From JACCXJ01 sp052387115 (GTDB taxonomy: Bacteria > Pseudomonadota > Gammaproteobacteria > JACCXJ01): a stretch of DNA of 14,068 nucleotides. This document shows, one piece after another, positions 1 to 8,359 of the stretch; the first letter of the stretch is position 1, and each line of letters begins with the position of its first letter. Both the position numbers and the translations under genes were made by a program. The notes beneath the pieces were generated by a model. The model made no database searches. It was not told the origin of the DNA and saw only the letters and a list, made by a program, of their open reading frames with translations. Location: positions 1-14,068 of the forward strand of contig JBQTJM010000357.1 in the NCBI GenBank assembly GCA_052387115.1. Reading direction: 5' to 3'.

Positions 1-125
1 ATCTGCTGCGCTCGGGATCTCGCATTCCGGCGGTGCTCGGAATCCTCATGTATTTCAACATACACTCCGGTTCCTGCGCTCCGGCGGAACGCGACCTCCC
101 TTCGCTCGCGACGATTTTTTCACAA
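1..125. repeat. Large imperfect palindromic repeat, cut by the window edge
   Basis: An imperfect palindrome is centred near position 56. The core is TGTAT (49-53) and ATACA (60-64) around a short loop. Outside it, 21-45 matches the reverse complement of 69-93 with a few mismatches, both arms carrying a CGC-TTCCG-CGG pattern. The similarity continues outward: 1-20 resembles the reverse complement of about 94-114. The right end runs into a T6 tract at 115-120 followed by CACAAG, so the left partner should lie just before the window. Length, symmetry and lack of coding sense suggest a dispersed extragenic palindrome or MITE downstream of yjeT. Whether it is repeated in the genome cannot be seen here. 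Confidence 0.55.
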
Positions 126-129
126 GCTC

Positions 130-315
130 TCAGTTGAACAGGTACAAGATCAAGACACCCACCAACATGCAACTGAGACCCAGGAACCGGAGCGTGGGGT
201 CGTCGAGCTTGGAGGCCTCGTGCAGAAACCTCCGGGCGGCGTCGGGATGCAGGAAGGGCAGGATGCCTTCCAGGACCAGCATGAGACCGAGAGCGACCAG
301 GAACTGGCGCCACAT
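130..315 (-). CDS. yjeT: DUF2065 inner-membrane protein YjeT
   Basis: A 61-residue protein with two predicted membrane helices (about residues 5-22 and 44-60). They are joined by a short loop containing HPDAARRFL and a DDPTLRFLG segment just before the second helix, the usual DUF2065 pattern. Its molecular function is unknown in the family. It lies 86 bp downstream of hflC on the same strand, the place yjeT holds in the hflX-hflK-hflC-yjeT order of gammaproteobacteria, which supports the call more than the short sequence does. A GGTGATG stretch a few bases before the ATG can serve as ribosome binding site. The expected next gene (purA or hisZ) is not in the window. Confidence 0.85.
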   Translation of the reverse strand: MWRQFLVALGLMLVLEGILPFLHPDAARRFLHEASKLDDPTLRFLGLSCMLVGVLILYLFN

Positions 316-401
316 GATTCATCACCGCCGGCGGGTCGGGGCCCCCGGACAAGAGGCGAACCGGCGATCATGGGTCACGGATCGCCCCCCCAGCCACCGC
401 C

Positions 402-1274
402 TCAGGGCGCGGTGGATTTCTTGAAATAATGGAAGAACTCCGACTTCGGGTCCAGCACCAGGATGTCCTGGTGCTTCGCGAAGCTCGTCTTATAGGCGAG
501 TAGGCTGCGGTAAAACTCGTAGAACTCCGCATTGCGACTATAGCCCGCGGCGTACACCTCGGCGGCACGCGCGTCGCCGGCCCCACGGGTGCGCTCGGCA
601 TCCCGATAGGCCTCGGCCAGGATCACGGTCCGCTGCCGATCGGCATTCGCGCGAATGGTCTCGGCAGAAGCGGCGCCGCGCGAACGCCACTCCTGCGCCA
701 CCTGTTCGCGTTCCGCCCGCATGCGGTCATAGACGGCGCTGCTGACCTCTTCCGGGAGATTGATGCGCTTGGTGCGGACATCGACGACCGTGACACCGAG
801 CTCATCGCCCTTGGCGCGCGCCGCCTCGGTGACGCTTTGCATGACACCGCCGCGCGCGCCGGCGACCACCTCCCGGATCGTGCGCCTGCCGAACTCCCCG
901 CGCAGACTGTCGTTGATCTGCTGGAACAGCAGCATGCCCGCGCGCCGCACGTCCCCTTGGGTGCTCCTGTAGTATTTCTCGACGTCCGCGATCCGCCACT
1001 TCACGAAAGAATCGACGATGACGTCCTTCTTTTCACTGGTCAGGAAGCGCTCCGGCTGGGGGGAGTCCAGGCTCATCAAGCGTTTTTCGAATTTTACGAC
1101 GTCGTTGACGAGCGGGATCTTGAAATGCAGGCCAGGTTCGAAGTCCGAGCGCTGGATCTCCTTGAAACGCAGCAGTATCGCGAACTCCCGCTGGTCTACG
1201 GTAAACACGAAGCCCCAGCCCAGTAGGGCTACGACGAGCACCAGCGCCACGATCAGCAGAGGTGGGCCGCGCAT
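402..1274 (-). CDS. hflC: HflC, SPFH/prohibitin-family subunit of the HflKC-FtsH complex
   Basis: A 290-residue type II membrane protein with one N-terminal membrane helix (about residues 5-24) and a periplasmic SPFH/band 7 domain (TVDQREFAILLRF, then a PGLHFKIPLVNDVVKFEKR segment). A long charged helical region follows (about 185-250), ending in SLLAYKTSF and FFHYFKK, typical of HflC. With HflK it forms a cage-like assembly around the FtsH protease and modulates degradation of membrane and regulatory proteins. Length is normal for the family. The ATG directly follows the hflK stop codon with no gap, which points to translational coupling. No odd residues were noticed. Confidence 0.96.
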   Translation of the reverse strand: MRGPPLLIVALVLVVALLGWGFVFTVDQREFAILLRFKEIQRSDFEPGLHFKIPLVNDVVKFEKRLMSLDSPQPERFLTSEKKDVIVDSFVKWRIADVEKYYRSTQGDVRRAGMLLFQQINDSLRGEFGRRTIREVVAGARGGVMQSVTEAARAKGDELGVTVVDVRTKRINLPEEVSSAVYDRMRAEREQVAQEWRSRGAASAETIRANADRQRTVILAEAYRDAERTRGAGDARAAEVYAAGYSRNAEFYEFYRSLLAYKTSFAKHQDILVLDPKSEFFHYFKKSTAP

Positions 1275-2444
1275 CTAACGGGTCCGCTCGCGACTGCGCC
1301 CGTCCGCGCGCGGCGCGGGCACCTGATCGGAGGCCAGAGGCTCCGCTTCCGCGCCGGATCGGGGTGGCACCGCGACGGTCTCCGGGGACCCCGGCGGGTG
1401 CCCGAAGAACTTGTCGAGCGGCAGATAGACCAGGTTGTTGCCGCCCTCGACATCCAGCAAAACCTTCGGAGAGTTGGACAGGACGGATTCCACGGTTTCC
1501 AGATAGAGGCGCTCGCGGGTCACCCCCGGTGCCTTCTCGTACTCCGTGAGGACCTGTGTGAAGCGGCTCGTCTGACCCTCGGATTGCTCGATCACCTGCG
1601 ACTTATAGCCCTCCGCGTCGGCCCGGAGGCGGGCGGCCTGTCCTTCCGCCTTGGGCAGGACCTCGCTGACGTAGGCCTTGGCCTCGTTGATGAAACGCTG
1701 CTCGTCTTCACGGGCCTTGATGGCGTCGTCAAAGGCGCTCTTGACCTCCTCGGGTGGCTTGGCCGGCTGCATGTTGACGCTCGTGACCTCCACACCGGCT
1801 TGATATTGATCCAGGAGATCCTGGATCGCCTTGCGGATGTCCGTTGCGACTTGCATACGACCCTCGGTCATGATGAAGTCCAGCTTGTTTTCCCCGATGA
1901 CGCCGCGCACCGAGCTTTCGGTGACCTGCTCCAAGGTGGCGTCCGGACCGACCACGTTGAAGGCGAAGTCTTCGACGCTTTTCACGCGATATTGCACATT
2001 GAGCTCGACATCCACGATGTTCTCGTCCTGGGTGTACATCGCGCCTTTCTGGCCCACCGACCGGATCTGATCGATATTGATCTTCTCCACCCGCTCGATA
2101 GGTGGCGGCCAGCGGAAGTTGAGACCGGGCATGAGGGTCGTGACATAAGCGCCGAAGCGCGTCACCACCGCACGCTCGGCGGCCTCGATGACGTAAATGG
2201 ACTCGTAAACGGCGAACGCCACCAAGGCGACGAGGGCTGCGATCCACAACGCCGGCGAGCCACCTCCGCCGCCGCCACCGCTGCCTCCGCCACCCCCCGA
2301 GATCGGGCCCCGCTCGCCGAATAAGCCCTTGATCTTGGCCTGAAGCTTACGGAACGCCTCATCCAGATCGGGCGGCCCGCTGCCGTTACCGCGTCCTCCC
2401 CAGGGGTCTTTGTCGCGGCGACCCCCCGGTTCATTCCAAGCCAT
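1275..2444 (-). CDS. hflK: HflK, SPFH/prohibitin-family subunit of the HflKC-FtsH complex
   Basis: A 389-residue protein starting MAWNEPGG, the characteristic HflK N-terminus, which is why this ATG is chosen over one 15 bases upstream (2459). A GGGGGC stretch precedes it. Order: cytoplasmic N-terminus with DPWG (13-16); a glycine-rich linker (about 50-63); one membrane helix (about 65-87); SPFH/band 7 domain starting ERAVVTRFGAY; a helical stalk with KAREDEQRFINEAKAY and AEGQAARLRADAEGYK; then a family motif NLVYLPLDKFF (337-347) and a proline-rich tail. It pairs with HflC next door around FtsH. The glycine linker is unusually pure (residues 50-62 are glycine except one serine). It starts 48 bp after the hflX stop. 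Confidence 0.96.
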   Translation of the reverse strand: MAWNEPGGRRDKDPWGGRGNGSGPPDLDEAFRKLQAKIKGLFGERGPISGGGGGSGGGGGGGSPALWIAALVALVAFAVYESIYVIEAAERAVVTRFGAYVTTLMPGLNFRWPPPIERVEKINIDQIRSVGQKGAMYTQDENIVDVELNVQYRVKSVEDFAFNVVGPDATLEQVTESSVRGVIGENKLDFIMTEGRMQVATDIRKAIQDLLDQYQAGVEVTSVNMQPAKPPEEVKSAFDDAIKAREDEQRFINEAKAYVSEVLPKAEGQAARLRADAEGYKSQVIEQSEGQTSRFTQVLTEYEKAPGVTRERLYLETVESVLSNSPKVLLDVEGGNNLVYLPLDKFFGHPPGSPETVAVPPRSGAEAEPLASDQVPAPRADGRSRERTR

Positions 2445-2492
2445 CGGCTGCGCCCCCATCGATGTCGTCTCGATTCGTCATTCTGGCCGGTA

Positions 2493-3812
2493 TCATACGG
2501 ACCTGGCCGGGGCGCCGCAAGCTTGCTCCATGGCGTCGAATCTTGACAGGCGCCTCTGTTCCCGCGGGCCCACCGTGACGCTCAAGAACCAGCCGCCGCG
2601 CTCGTCGGCGTGTTCCTCCCGCACCGCACCCTGGTTGTATAGCCAGGATCGCAGCCGGCCGGCCCGCGCCGGGAGGTTCAGCCAGCGATGGATACGCCCG
2701 CCCTCGAACCTCTGCGCGATTGCCCGGCACAGGAGATCGAGGCCGACCCCTTCCCCGGCCGAGAGGAAGACGCGCGTGCTGCCCTCCTCGGCACCGATTT
2801 CGATCGCCGCAACGCGAGCCGGGACGCGGTCGATCTTGTTGTACACCTCGATGAGCGGGACTCCCGCGCCGCCGATCTGTGCGATGACGCGCCGCACGAC
2901 CTCGATCTGCACGGCCTGTTCGCAGAGCGGTGCGGCGGCATCGATGACATGGAGCAGGAGATCGGCGTCGCCTATCTCCTCGAGCGTCGCGCGAAACGCG
3001 GCGACGAGCTCGTGGGGCAGATCACGGATGAAGCCCACGGTATCCCCGACGATCACCGGACCCGCCTCCGCAAGCTCGACGCGCCGCAAGGTCGGGTCCA
3101 GGGTCGCGAACAGGACGTCCGCAGCATACACCGAGGATTGGGCCAGGCGGTTGAAGAGGGTCGATTTCCCGGCGTTGGTATAGCCGACCAGGAGCACGGT
3201 CGGGAGGCCCGCGCGGCGCCTGGCTTTTCTGCCGAGGGCGCGCTGCCGTCGGAGCGTCTCCAGGCGACCGCGAAGCTGCTGGATGCGGCGCTTGATGAGG
3301 CGGCGGTCGGTTTCGAGCTGGGTTTCTCCAGGGCCCCTGAGACCGATGCCGCCGCTCTGGCGTTCGAGGTGCGTCCAGCCCCGTACCAGACGCGTGGCGA
3401 GGTGCTGCAACTGCGCCAGCTCGACTTGGAGCTTGCCCTCGAAGGTGCGTGCCCGCTGCGCGAAGATATCCAGTATCACGGCGCTTCGATCGAGGACCGG
3501 GCACTCCAGGAGACGTTCCAGATTGCGCTCCTGGCCCGGGTTGAGCTCGTGGTTGACGAGCACCACATCGGCGCCCGCCTGGCGGACCGCCTGCTGGATC
3601 TCCATCGCCTTGCCGGTGCCGGCGTAATAGCGCGGCGACGGGGCCCGGGTGTCGATCCTGCGGCCCCCGGTGCCGCACACGATAGCCGCCTCGGAGACCC
3701 CGGCCGAGCGCACCAGGTCGCGAAACTCGGCAAGCGCCCCTCCCCGCGCCGGGTCCCCGGAGCCGAGGTCGACCAGGACGGCACGTTGCCGGGCTTGGGG
3801 TCGTTGAGACAA
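2493..3812 (-). CDS. hflX: GTPase HflX, ribosome-associated
   Basis: A GTPase of the Obg-HflX superfamily; family members bind the 50S subunit and rescue or split stalled ribosomes. From the chosen start it has 439 residues. The N-terminal HflX domain carries KAMEIQQAV, LNPGQERNLER, the DIFAQRARTFEGKLQVELAQL stretch (114-134) and GGIGLRGPGETQLETDRR (154-171). The G domain has GYTNAGKS (G1, 210-217), DTVGF (G3, 257-261), NKID (G4, 325-328) and SA (G5, 351-352). The reading frame stays open upstream through hfq, but homology begins at SQRPQARQRAVLVDL, and the only usable initiator there is a TTG at 3812, 35 bp after the hfq stop and without a clear Shine-Dalgarno. The product is therefore firm and the exact start less so. 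Confidence 0.93.
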   Translation of the reverse strand: MSQRPQARQRAVLVDLGSGDPARGGALAEFRDLVRSAGVSEAAIVCGTGGRRIDTRAPSPRYYAGTGKAMEIQQAVRQAGADVVLVNHELNPGQERNLERLLECPVLDRSAVILDIFAQRARTFEGKLQVELAQLQHLATRLVRGWTHLERQSGGIGLRGPGETQLETDRRLIKRRIQQLRGRLETLRRQRALGRKARRRAGLPTVLLVGYTNAGKSTLFNRLAQSSVYAADVLFATLDPTLRRVELAEAGPVIVGDTVGFIRDLPHELVAAFRATLEEIGDADLLLHVIDAAAPLCEQAVQIEVVRRVIAQIGGAGVPLIEVYNKIDRVPARVAAIEIGAEEGSTRVFLSAGEGVGLDLLCRAIAQRFEGGRIHRWLNLPARAGRLRSWLYNQGAVREEHADERGGWFLSVTVGPREQRRLSRFDAMEQACGAPARSV

Positions 3813-3847
3813 GTACTGACGCGGCAGCCGGCGAACCGGCCTTTGGG

Positions 3848-4096
3848 TTAGGGCTGCGCCTCGTCCCCCTCCCCATCTTCCCTCGGGAGCTTGATGTTGC
3901 GCGAAGGGACGATGGTGGAGATCGCATGCTTGTAGACCATCTGGCTCACCGAGTTCTTCAACAACACCACGAACTGGTCGAAGGACTCGATCTGGCCCTG
4001 CAGCTTGATACCGTTCACGAGGTAAATCGACACCGGCACATGCTCGCGGCGCAAGGCGTTCAGGAACGGCTCTTGGAGTGACTGCCCCTTGCTCAT
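3848..4096 (-). CDS. hfq: RNA chaperone Hfq
   Basis: An 82-residue Sm-like protein that forms a hexamer and pairs small RNAs with mRNAs. Visible landmarks are Q8 and the Q41-F42 pair in FDQFVVLL, Y25 and K31 of the distal RNA-binding face, and the Sm2 signature YKHAIST (55-61) with K56 and H57 at the proximal face. The rim patch reads R16-R17-E-H19, so the third arginine found in E. coli is histidine here. The C-terminal tail is short and acidic (EDGEGDE) rather than long. The start is decided by MSKGQSLQEPFLNALRRE and an AGGAG located 8 bases upstream; the longer open frame is rejected. hflX follows after 35 bp. Confidence 0.97.
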   Translation of the reverse strand: MSKGQSLQEPFLNALRREHVPVSIYLVNGIKLQGQIESFDQFVVLLKNSVSQMVYKHAISTIVPSRNIKLPREDGEGDEAQP

Positions 4097-4419
4097 AAAG
4101 AAGACTCCTGCTCGTTTCGTCTTTTGAATTCTTCGGTGCTGGGCCCCACGCGGCATGGCGGTCCCGAATGCGCAGCGGATCGGCGTAAGGCGGCGGCGAT
4201 CGCGCCGGGTGTGCTCCCGGTAGGGATCCGTGCGACCCGCGAGCTGACGACACCCCCGCCCCACCCGGCTCCCGATTGTAGGATTGTACTCGATCCCAGG
4301 CGCGTCGAGGATACTAGACCCCGTGCCCCGGGCGTTGTTCCGGGCAGCGACCGAGCGCACCGCCGCGATTCACGAGAACGTCCTGTCGTGGCTTGATGTT
4401 CCGAGGGGACTCGGGGCGC
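4097..4419 (-). promoter_or_regulatory. 323-bp gene-free gap upstream of hfq, probable promoter and leader region
   Basis: This is the only long gap inside the mutL-to-yjeT series. No coding frame in it looks real on either strand. On the minus strand two TACAAT boxes occur 8 bp apart (4288-4283 and 4280-4275), about 180 bases before the hfq start, but no good -35 hexamer sits 16-18 bp before either. In other gammaproteobacteria hfq has its own promoters, so a separate promoter here is expected by analogy. The boxes are only candidates. No convincing terminator was seen between miaA and hfq. Confidence 0.3.
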
Positions 4420-5375
4420 CTAGCCCGGAAGCTCATCGGCGAGCCACACCAGGGCCTTGGACAGCAGGCAAGGGTCGTCGCTGTCCAGCCTGACGGCCCC
4501 GCGTTCGGCCCGCAGCCACGTCATCTGGCGCTTGGCGAGCTGCCGGGTCGCGATTACCGCCCGCTCCACCAGGGCGTTCCGATCCCACCTGCCCGTCAAG
4601 TGCTCCCAGACTTGGCGGTAACCCACGAGCCGCATGGCCGGCCCGACGTCGCGGGCATCCGTGCGCCCCAGGACCCGCCGCACTTCGTCGATGAGACCGC
4701 GCTCCAGCATGCCCAGGAACCGTTGCCTGTGGCCGGCGTGCAGGCGCTCGCGGTCCCGAGGAGAAATGACCAACTTGACGACCCGATAGGGCAGCGGTTC
4801 CTGCGTATCGCGGGCGAACAGCGTTGTGAGCGCGTCGCCCGTGACTTCGCAGACCTCGAGCGCCCGCTGGATGCGCTGGGCATCGTGGGGGTGGATGCGG
4901 GCCGCCGCCTCGGGGTCCAGCTCCGCCAGGCGCCGGTGCAGCCGCGCCCAGCCGTCGCGCCGCGCCTCGCTCGAAAGCCGCTCCCGCACCTCGCGGTGGG
5001 CGCCGGGCAGCGCCGCGAGCCCGTGCTCCAAGGCCCGGAAATACAGCCCCGTCCCCCCCACCAGGAGCGGAATGCGGCCGTGGGCGAGGAGGTCTTGGAT
5101 CGCGCAGAGTGCGTCGCGGCGGAACTCCGCGGCCGAATAAGCTTGATCCACGTCGCGTATGTCGATGAGCCGATGGGGGAAGCGCGCCAGCACGGTGGCT
5201 CCGGGCTTGTCGGTGCCGATGTCGAGCCCGCGGTAGATCATGGCGGAATCGACGCTCACGAGCCCCACGGGCAGCCGTGCCGCCAGCCCCAGGGCGAGCG
5301 CCGTCTTGCCGGCCCCGGTCGGCCCCATCAGGAACACGACCGGCCCCGTTCTGCCGCCCAGGTCGGGCGCTCCGC

Positions 5376-5379
<4 letters not shown>
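4420..5379 (-). CDS. miaA: tRNA dimethylallyltransferase MiaA
   Basis: A 319-residue enzyme that transfers the dimethylallyl group of DMAPP to N6 of A37 in tRNAs reading UNN codons. Motifs: P-loop GPTGAGKT (19-26), DSAMIYRGLDIGT (44-56) with the catalytic Asp at 44, DQAYSAAEF (78-86), GGTGLYFRAL (108-117), MRLVGYRQVWEHL (249-261) and RQLAKRQMTWLR (279-290) near the C-terminus. Length is normal. The start ATG overlaps the mutL stop codon by four bases (ATGA), so translation is coupled to MutL. Transcription probably continues toward hfq, although 323 bp separate the two genes. Confidence 0.96.
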
Positions 5380-7094
<1,715 letters not shown>

Positions 7095-7147
7095 GGCGCG
7101 CCCAGTATAAGCCCGGCGCGGGCGCGTCGCCGTGGCTGGACCTCGAG

Positions 7148-7220
7148 CCCTAGCAGACGGTTCAGCAGGTAGCCCGGATGCGGCGCAGGAAATCCGGGGA
7201 GGCCTCTCCGCCGTCTAGGG
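7148..7220. repeat. REP-like hairpin inside a longer inverted repeat
   Basis: The inner stem is CCCGGAT (7173-7179) pairing perfectly with ATCCGGG (7192-7198) around a 12-base loop rich in GCGCAG, the pattern of repetitive extragenic palindromes. Outside it, CCCTA (7148-7152) plus GACGG (7156-7160) pair with CCGTC plus TAGGG (7211-7220), leaving a three-base bulge. A small palindrome GAGGCCTC follows the inner stem. It lies just upstream of mutL and marks the boundary between the core operon and the accessory insert. No T-run follows on either strand, so it is not a standard terminator. Genome copy number cannot be judged here. Confidence 0.55.
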
Positions 7221-7244
7221 TCTCCTGCCCGAACCCGCGCCTCC

Positions 7245-7292
7245 GTGCTTGACCCGGCACGCCCCTTCCATTAGGGTAGTGTCAAGCACTAC
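7245..7292 (+). promoter_or_regulatory. Promoter with nested operator palindromes for the toxin-antitoxin pair
   Basis: TTGACC (7249-7254) and TAGGGT (7272-7277), 17 bp apart, form a plausible sigma-70 promoter reading toward the antitoxin. Two inverted repeats overlap it. GTGCTTGAC (7245-7253) is the exact reverse complement of GTCAAGCAC (7281-7289), so the left arm covers the -35 box and the right arm the expected start site near 7284. A second, tighter palindrome GTAGTG-tcaag-CACTAC (7276-7292) overlaps the right arm. Antitoxin or antitoxin-toxin complexes of Phd families bind such palindromes to repress their own operon, so autoregulation is the likely role. Confidence 0.6.
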
Positions 7293-7308
7293 TCGTGCGC
7301 CGATGAGC

Positions 7309-7551
7309 ATGAAAACCATCTCGGCCGCCGACGCCAACCGGCATTTTTCCCGCCTCTTACGCGAAGTTGCCAGCGGAGAGACCATCATCGTGACCTCGCG
7401 CGGCAAGTCCGTGGCCACCATGGGCCCTCTGGCTGAAGGACAAACGGAGCGCCACGCCGCCCGACAAGCTCTGCTCCAGCGTCTCACGGCTCAATCCGCC
7501 ACCGGCAAACGTCGCTGGACGCGCGAGGAGCTCTACGAGGACCTGGCCTGA
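7309..7551 (+). CDS. Phd/YefM-family antitoxin
   Basis: An 80-residue antitoxin. The N-terminal Phd/YefM DNA-binding fold is recognisable as MKTISAADANRHFSRLLREV, then GETIIVTSRGKSVATMGP (23-40). The C-terminal part is a charged helix ending KRRWTREELYEDLA, the kind of tail that wraps a PIN toxin. Translation could start at 7309 or at an ATG two codons earlier (7303). The later one matches the family N-terminus; neither has a good Shine-Dalgarno. The gene lies under the palindromic promoter just upstream and overlaps the toxin gene by four bases. Role: neutralises the neighbouring PIN RNase and represses the operon. Confidence 0.88.
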   Translation: MKTISAADANRHFSRLLREVASGETIIVTSRGKSVATMGPLAEGQTERHAARQALLQRLTAQSATGKRRWTREELYEDLA

Positions 7552-7994
7552 GGCTCGCGCTCGATACCAACATCCTCGCCTATGCCGAAGGCGTGGGAGA
7601 CGAGGCGCGCCGGCGCGCGTCTCTGGATCTGATCGCCACGCTGATCGCAGGGGACGTGGTGCTACCCGCCCAGACCCTGGGCGAGCTGTACCGCGTGCTT
7701 ACGGCCAAGGCAAAGCGTCGTCCGGAGACCGCGCGTGGGGCGGTCCTGGAGTGGTCGGATGCCTTTGTCGTGGCCGATTCCACCTGGACGGCGTTTCAAT
7801 CCGCGCTGGACCTGGCGGGCGCTCACGGCCTGCAGATCTGGGACGCCCTGATCCTTTCGGTCGCGGCCGAATGCCGATGCCGCTTGCTCCTGACGGAGGA
7901 CCTGCAGCCAGGCTTCGTGTGGCGTGGCGTCACCGTGGTCAATCCCTACGCGGCGCCGGCACACCCGCTGCTGCAACACGTAGCGCGGAAGTAG
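7548..7994 (+). CDS. PIN-domain ribonuclease toxin (VapC-like), apparent CTG start
   Basis: A 148-residue PIN-domain toxin, partner of the upstream antitoxin. The four acidic metal ligands of the family are recognisable: D6 in LALDTNIL, E46 in LGELYRVL, D99 in QIWDALIL and D118 in LLTEDLQPGF. Family proteins are Mg-dependent RNases, often cutting tRNA or rRNA. The frame has no ATG, GTG or TTG before DTNIL. The fitting initiator is CTG at 7548, overlapping the antitoxin TGA, preceded by GAGG (7537-7540) seven bases upstream. The first ordinary start, GTG at 7593, would delete D6 and give a dead enzyme. So either CTG is used, or an ancestral ATG of an ATGA overlap mutated and silenced the toxin. 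Confidence 0.82.
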   Translation: MRLALDTNILAYAEGVGDEARRRASLDLIATLIAGDVVLPAQTLGELYRVLTAKAKRRPETARGAVLEWSDAFVVADSTWTAFQSALDLAGAHGLQIWDALILSVAAECRCRLLLTEDLQPGFVWRGVTVVNPYAAPAHPLLQHVARK

Positions 7995-8056
7995 CGAGTG
8001 GAGGCGGCCCCGGTTCCTATGGGAACGGATAGCCAGTCGGAGTAGGCTAATGGTAT

Positions 8057-8135
8057 GGACTCCTCCCCTCCTCAACGGCATCGTGATGTGCCAGAGTGGG
8101 GATGAAACGACCACTTCAACGAAGAGGAGGAGTCC
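8057..8135 (+). ncRNA. Structured leader of IS110-family remnant: hairpin masking the ribosome binding site
   Basis: GGACTCCTCC (8057-8066) pairs perfectly over 10 bp with GGAGGAGTCC (8126-8135). The right arm contains the transposase Shine-Dalgarno (AGGAGG, ending 8 bases before the ATG), so the fold would hide it. Inside the 59-base loop, AGTGG (8095-8099) pairs with CCACT (8111-8115). IS110-group elements encode a structured bridge RNA in the region upstream of the recombinase, so this could be part of one. Shape and position fit, but no guide loops can be assigned, and a simple translational control hairpin is equally possible. Confidence 0.35.
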
Positions 8136-8138
8136 GGT

Positions 8139-8252
8139 ATGAAGAGTACGACAACCGGGTTGGACATTGCAAAGAACGTCTTTCAGGTCCACGGGGTGGA
8201 TGCGAAAGGTAACGTGGTGCTACGCAAGGTGCTCAAGCGACAGCAGGTGTTG
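8139..8252 (+). pseudogene. Truncated IS110-family DEDD recombinase (N-terminal 38 residues)
   Basis: The fragment begins MKSTTTGLDIAKNVFQVHGVD and ends around LKRQQVL. That is the standard start of IS110-family recombinases, including D9 (GLD), the first acidic residue of the RuvC-like DEDD site. After residue 38 similarity stops, where the family would continue with a QVLPFF-like stretch. The frame stays open to 8594 but the added residues only shadow the DUF29 gene in another frame. A strong AGGAGG lies 8 bases before the ATG, inside the leader hairpin. Known members are about 330-400 residues, so this is a non-functional remnant. Confidence 0.85.
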
Positions 8253-8267
8253 GAGCCAGGCCATATC

Positions 8268-8296
8268 GCTGGGATTCGGCTGCGCCTCTTCCCAGC
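8268..8296. repeat. Short hairpin in the unassigned stretch after the IS110 break
   Basis: GCTGGGA (8268-8274) pairs with TCCCAGC (8290-8296) around a 15-base loop. It lies in the 107 bp of unassigned sequence between the IS110 break and the DUF29 start. Its origin is unclear; it could belong to a second element that truncated the insertion sequence. There is no T-run for a terminator. Confidence 0.3.
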
Positions 8297-8324
8297 CTGC
8301 CATAGGTTGTGTTTCTTCATCCGG

Positions 8325-8353
8325 TTGCAAGACCACGGTGAAGTTCCTATCCT
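8325..8353 (+). promoter_or_regulatory. Candidate promoter of the DUF29 gene, possibly leaderless
   Basis: TTGCAA (8325-8330) and TATCCT (8348-8353) are exactly 17 bp apart and fit sigma-70 hexamers moderately well. The expected start site, about 7 bases after the -10, falls on the ATG at 8360. No Shine-Dalgarno is present, so the mRNA may be leaderless. Confidence 0.4.
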
Positions 8354-8359
8354 TCGGCA

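Larger units (their letters stand above)
8057..8252 (+). mobile_element. 5' remnant of an IS110-family insertion sequence
   Basis: The remnant consists of a structured leader and the first 38 codons of an IS110-family recombinase. The true left end is not identified and may lie a few tens of bases before 8057. IS110 elements lack classical terminal inverted repeats and often make no target duplication, so the edge cannot be read. The rest of the element, over 85% of a normal copy, is missing, so it cannot move by itself. It sits between the toxin gene and DUF29 and supports the view that this block was acquired or rearranged. Confidence 0.65.

Noticed and set aside
1398..2324. A 308-codon plus-strand frame opposite hflK
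   Set aside because: Antisense shadow of hflK. It looks protein-like only because it mirrors a real gene; no start signal or family motif.
2688..3851. A 387-codon plus-strand frame opposite hflX
   Set aside because: Antisense shadow of a gene with all GTPase motifs; no ribosome binding site or recognisable domain.
2493..4253. hflX read as a 586-residue protein with an extra N-terminal domain
   Set aside because: The added residues are hfq read in another frame; HflX similarity starts after the TTG at 3812.
7095..7110. TATACT box 9 bases before the mutL ATG suggesting a leaderless mutL transcript
   Set aside because: No acceptable -35 hexamer lies at 16-18 bp, so one box in a short gap is not enough.
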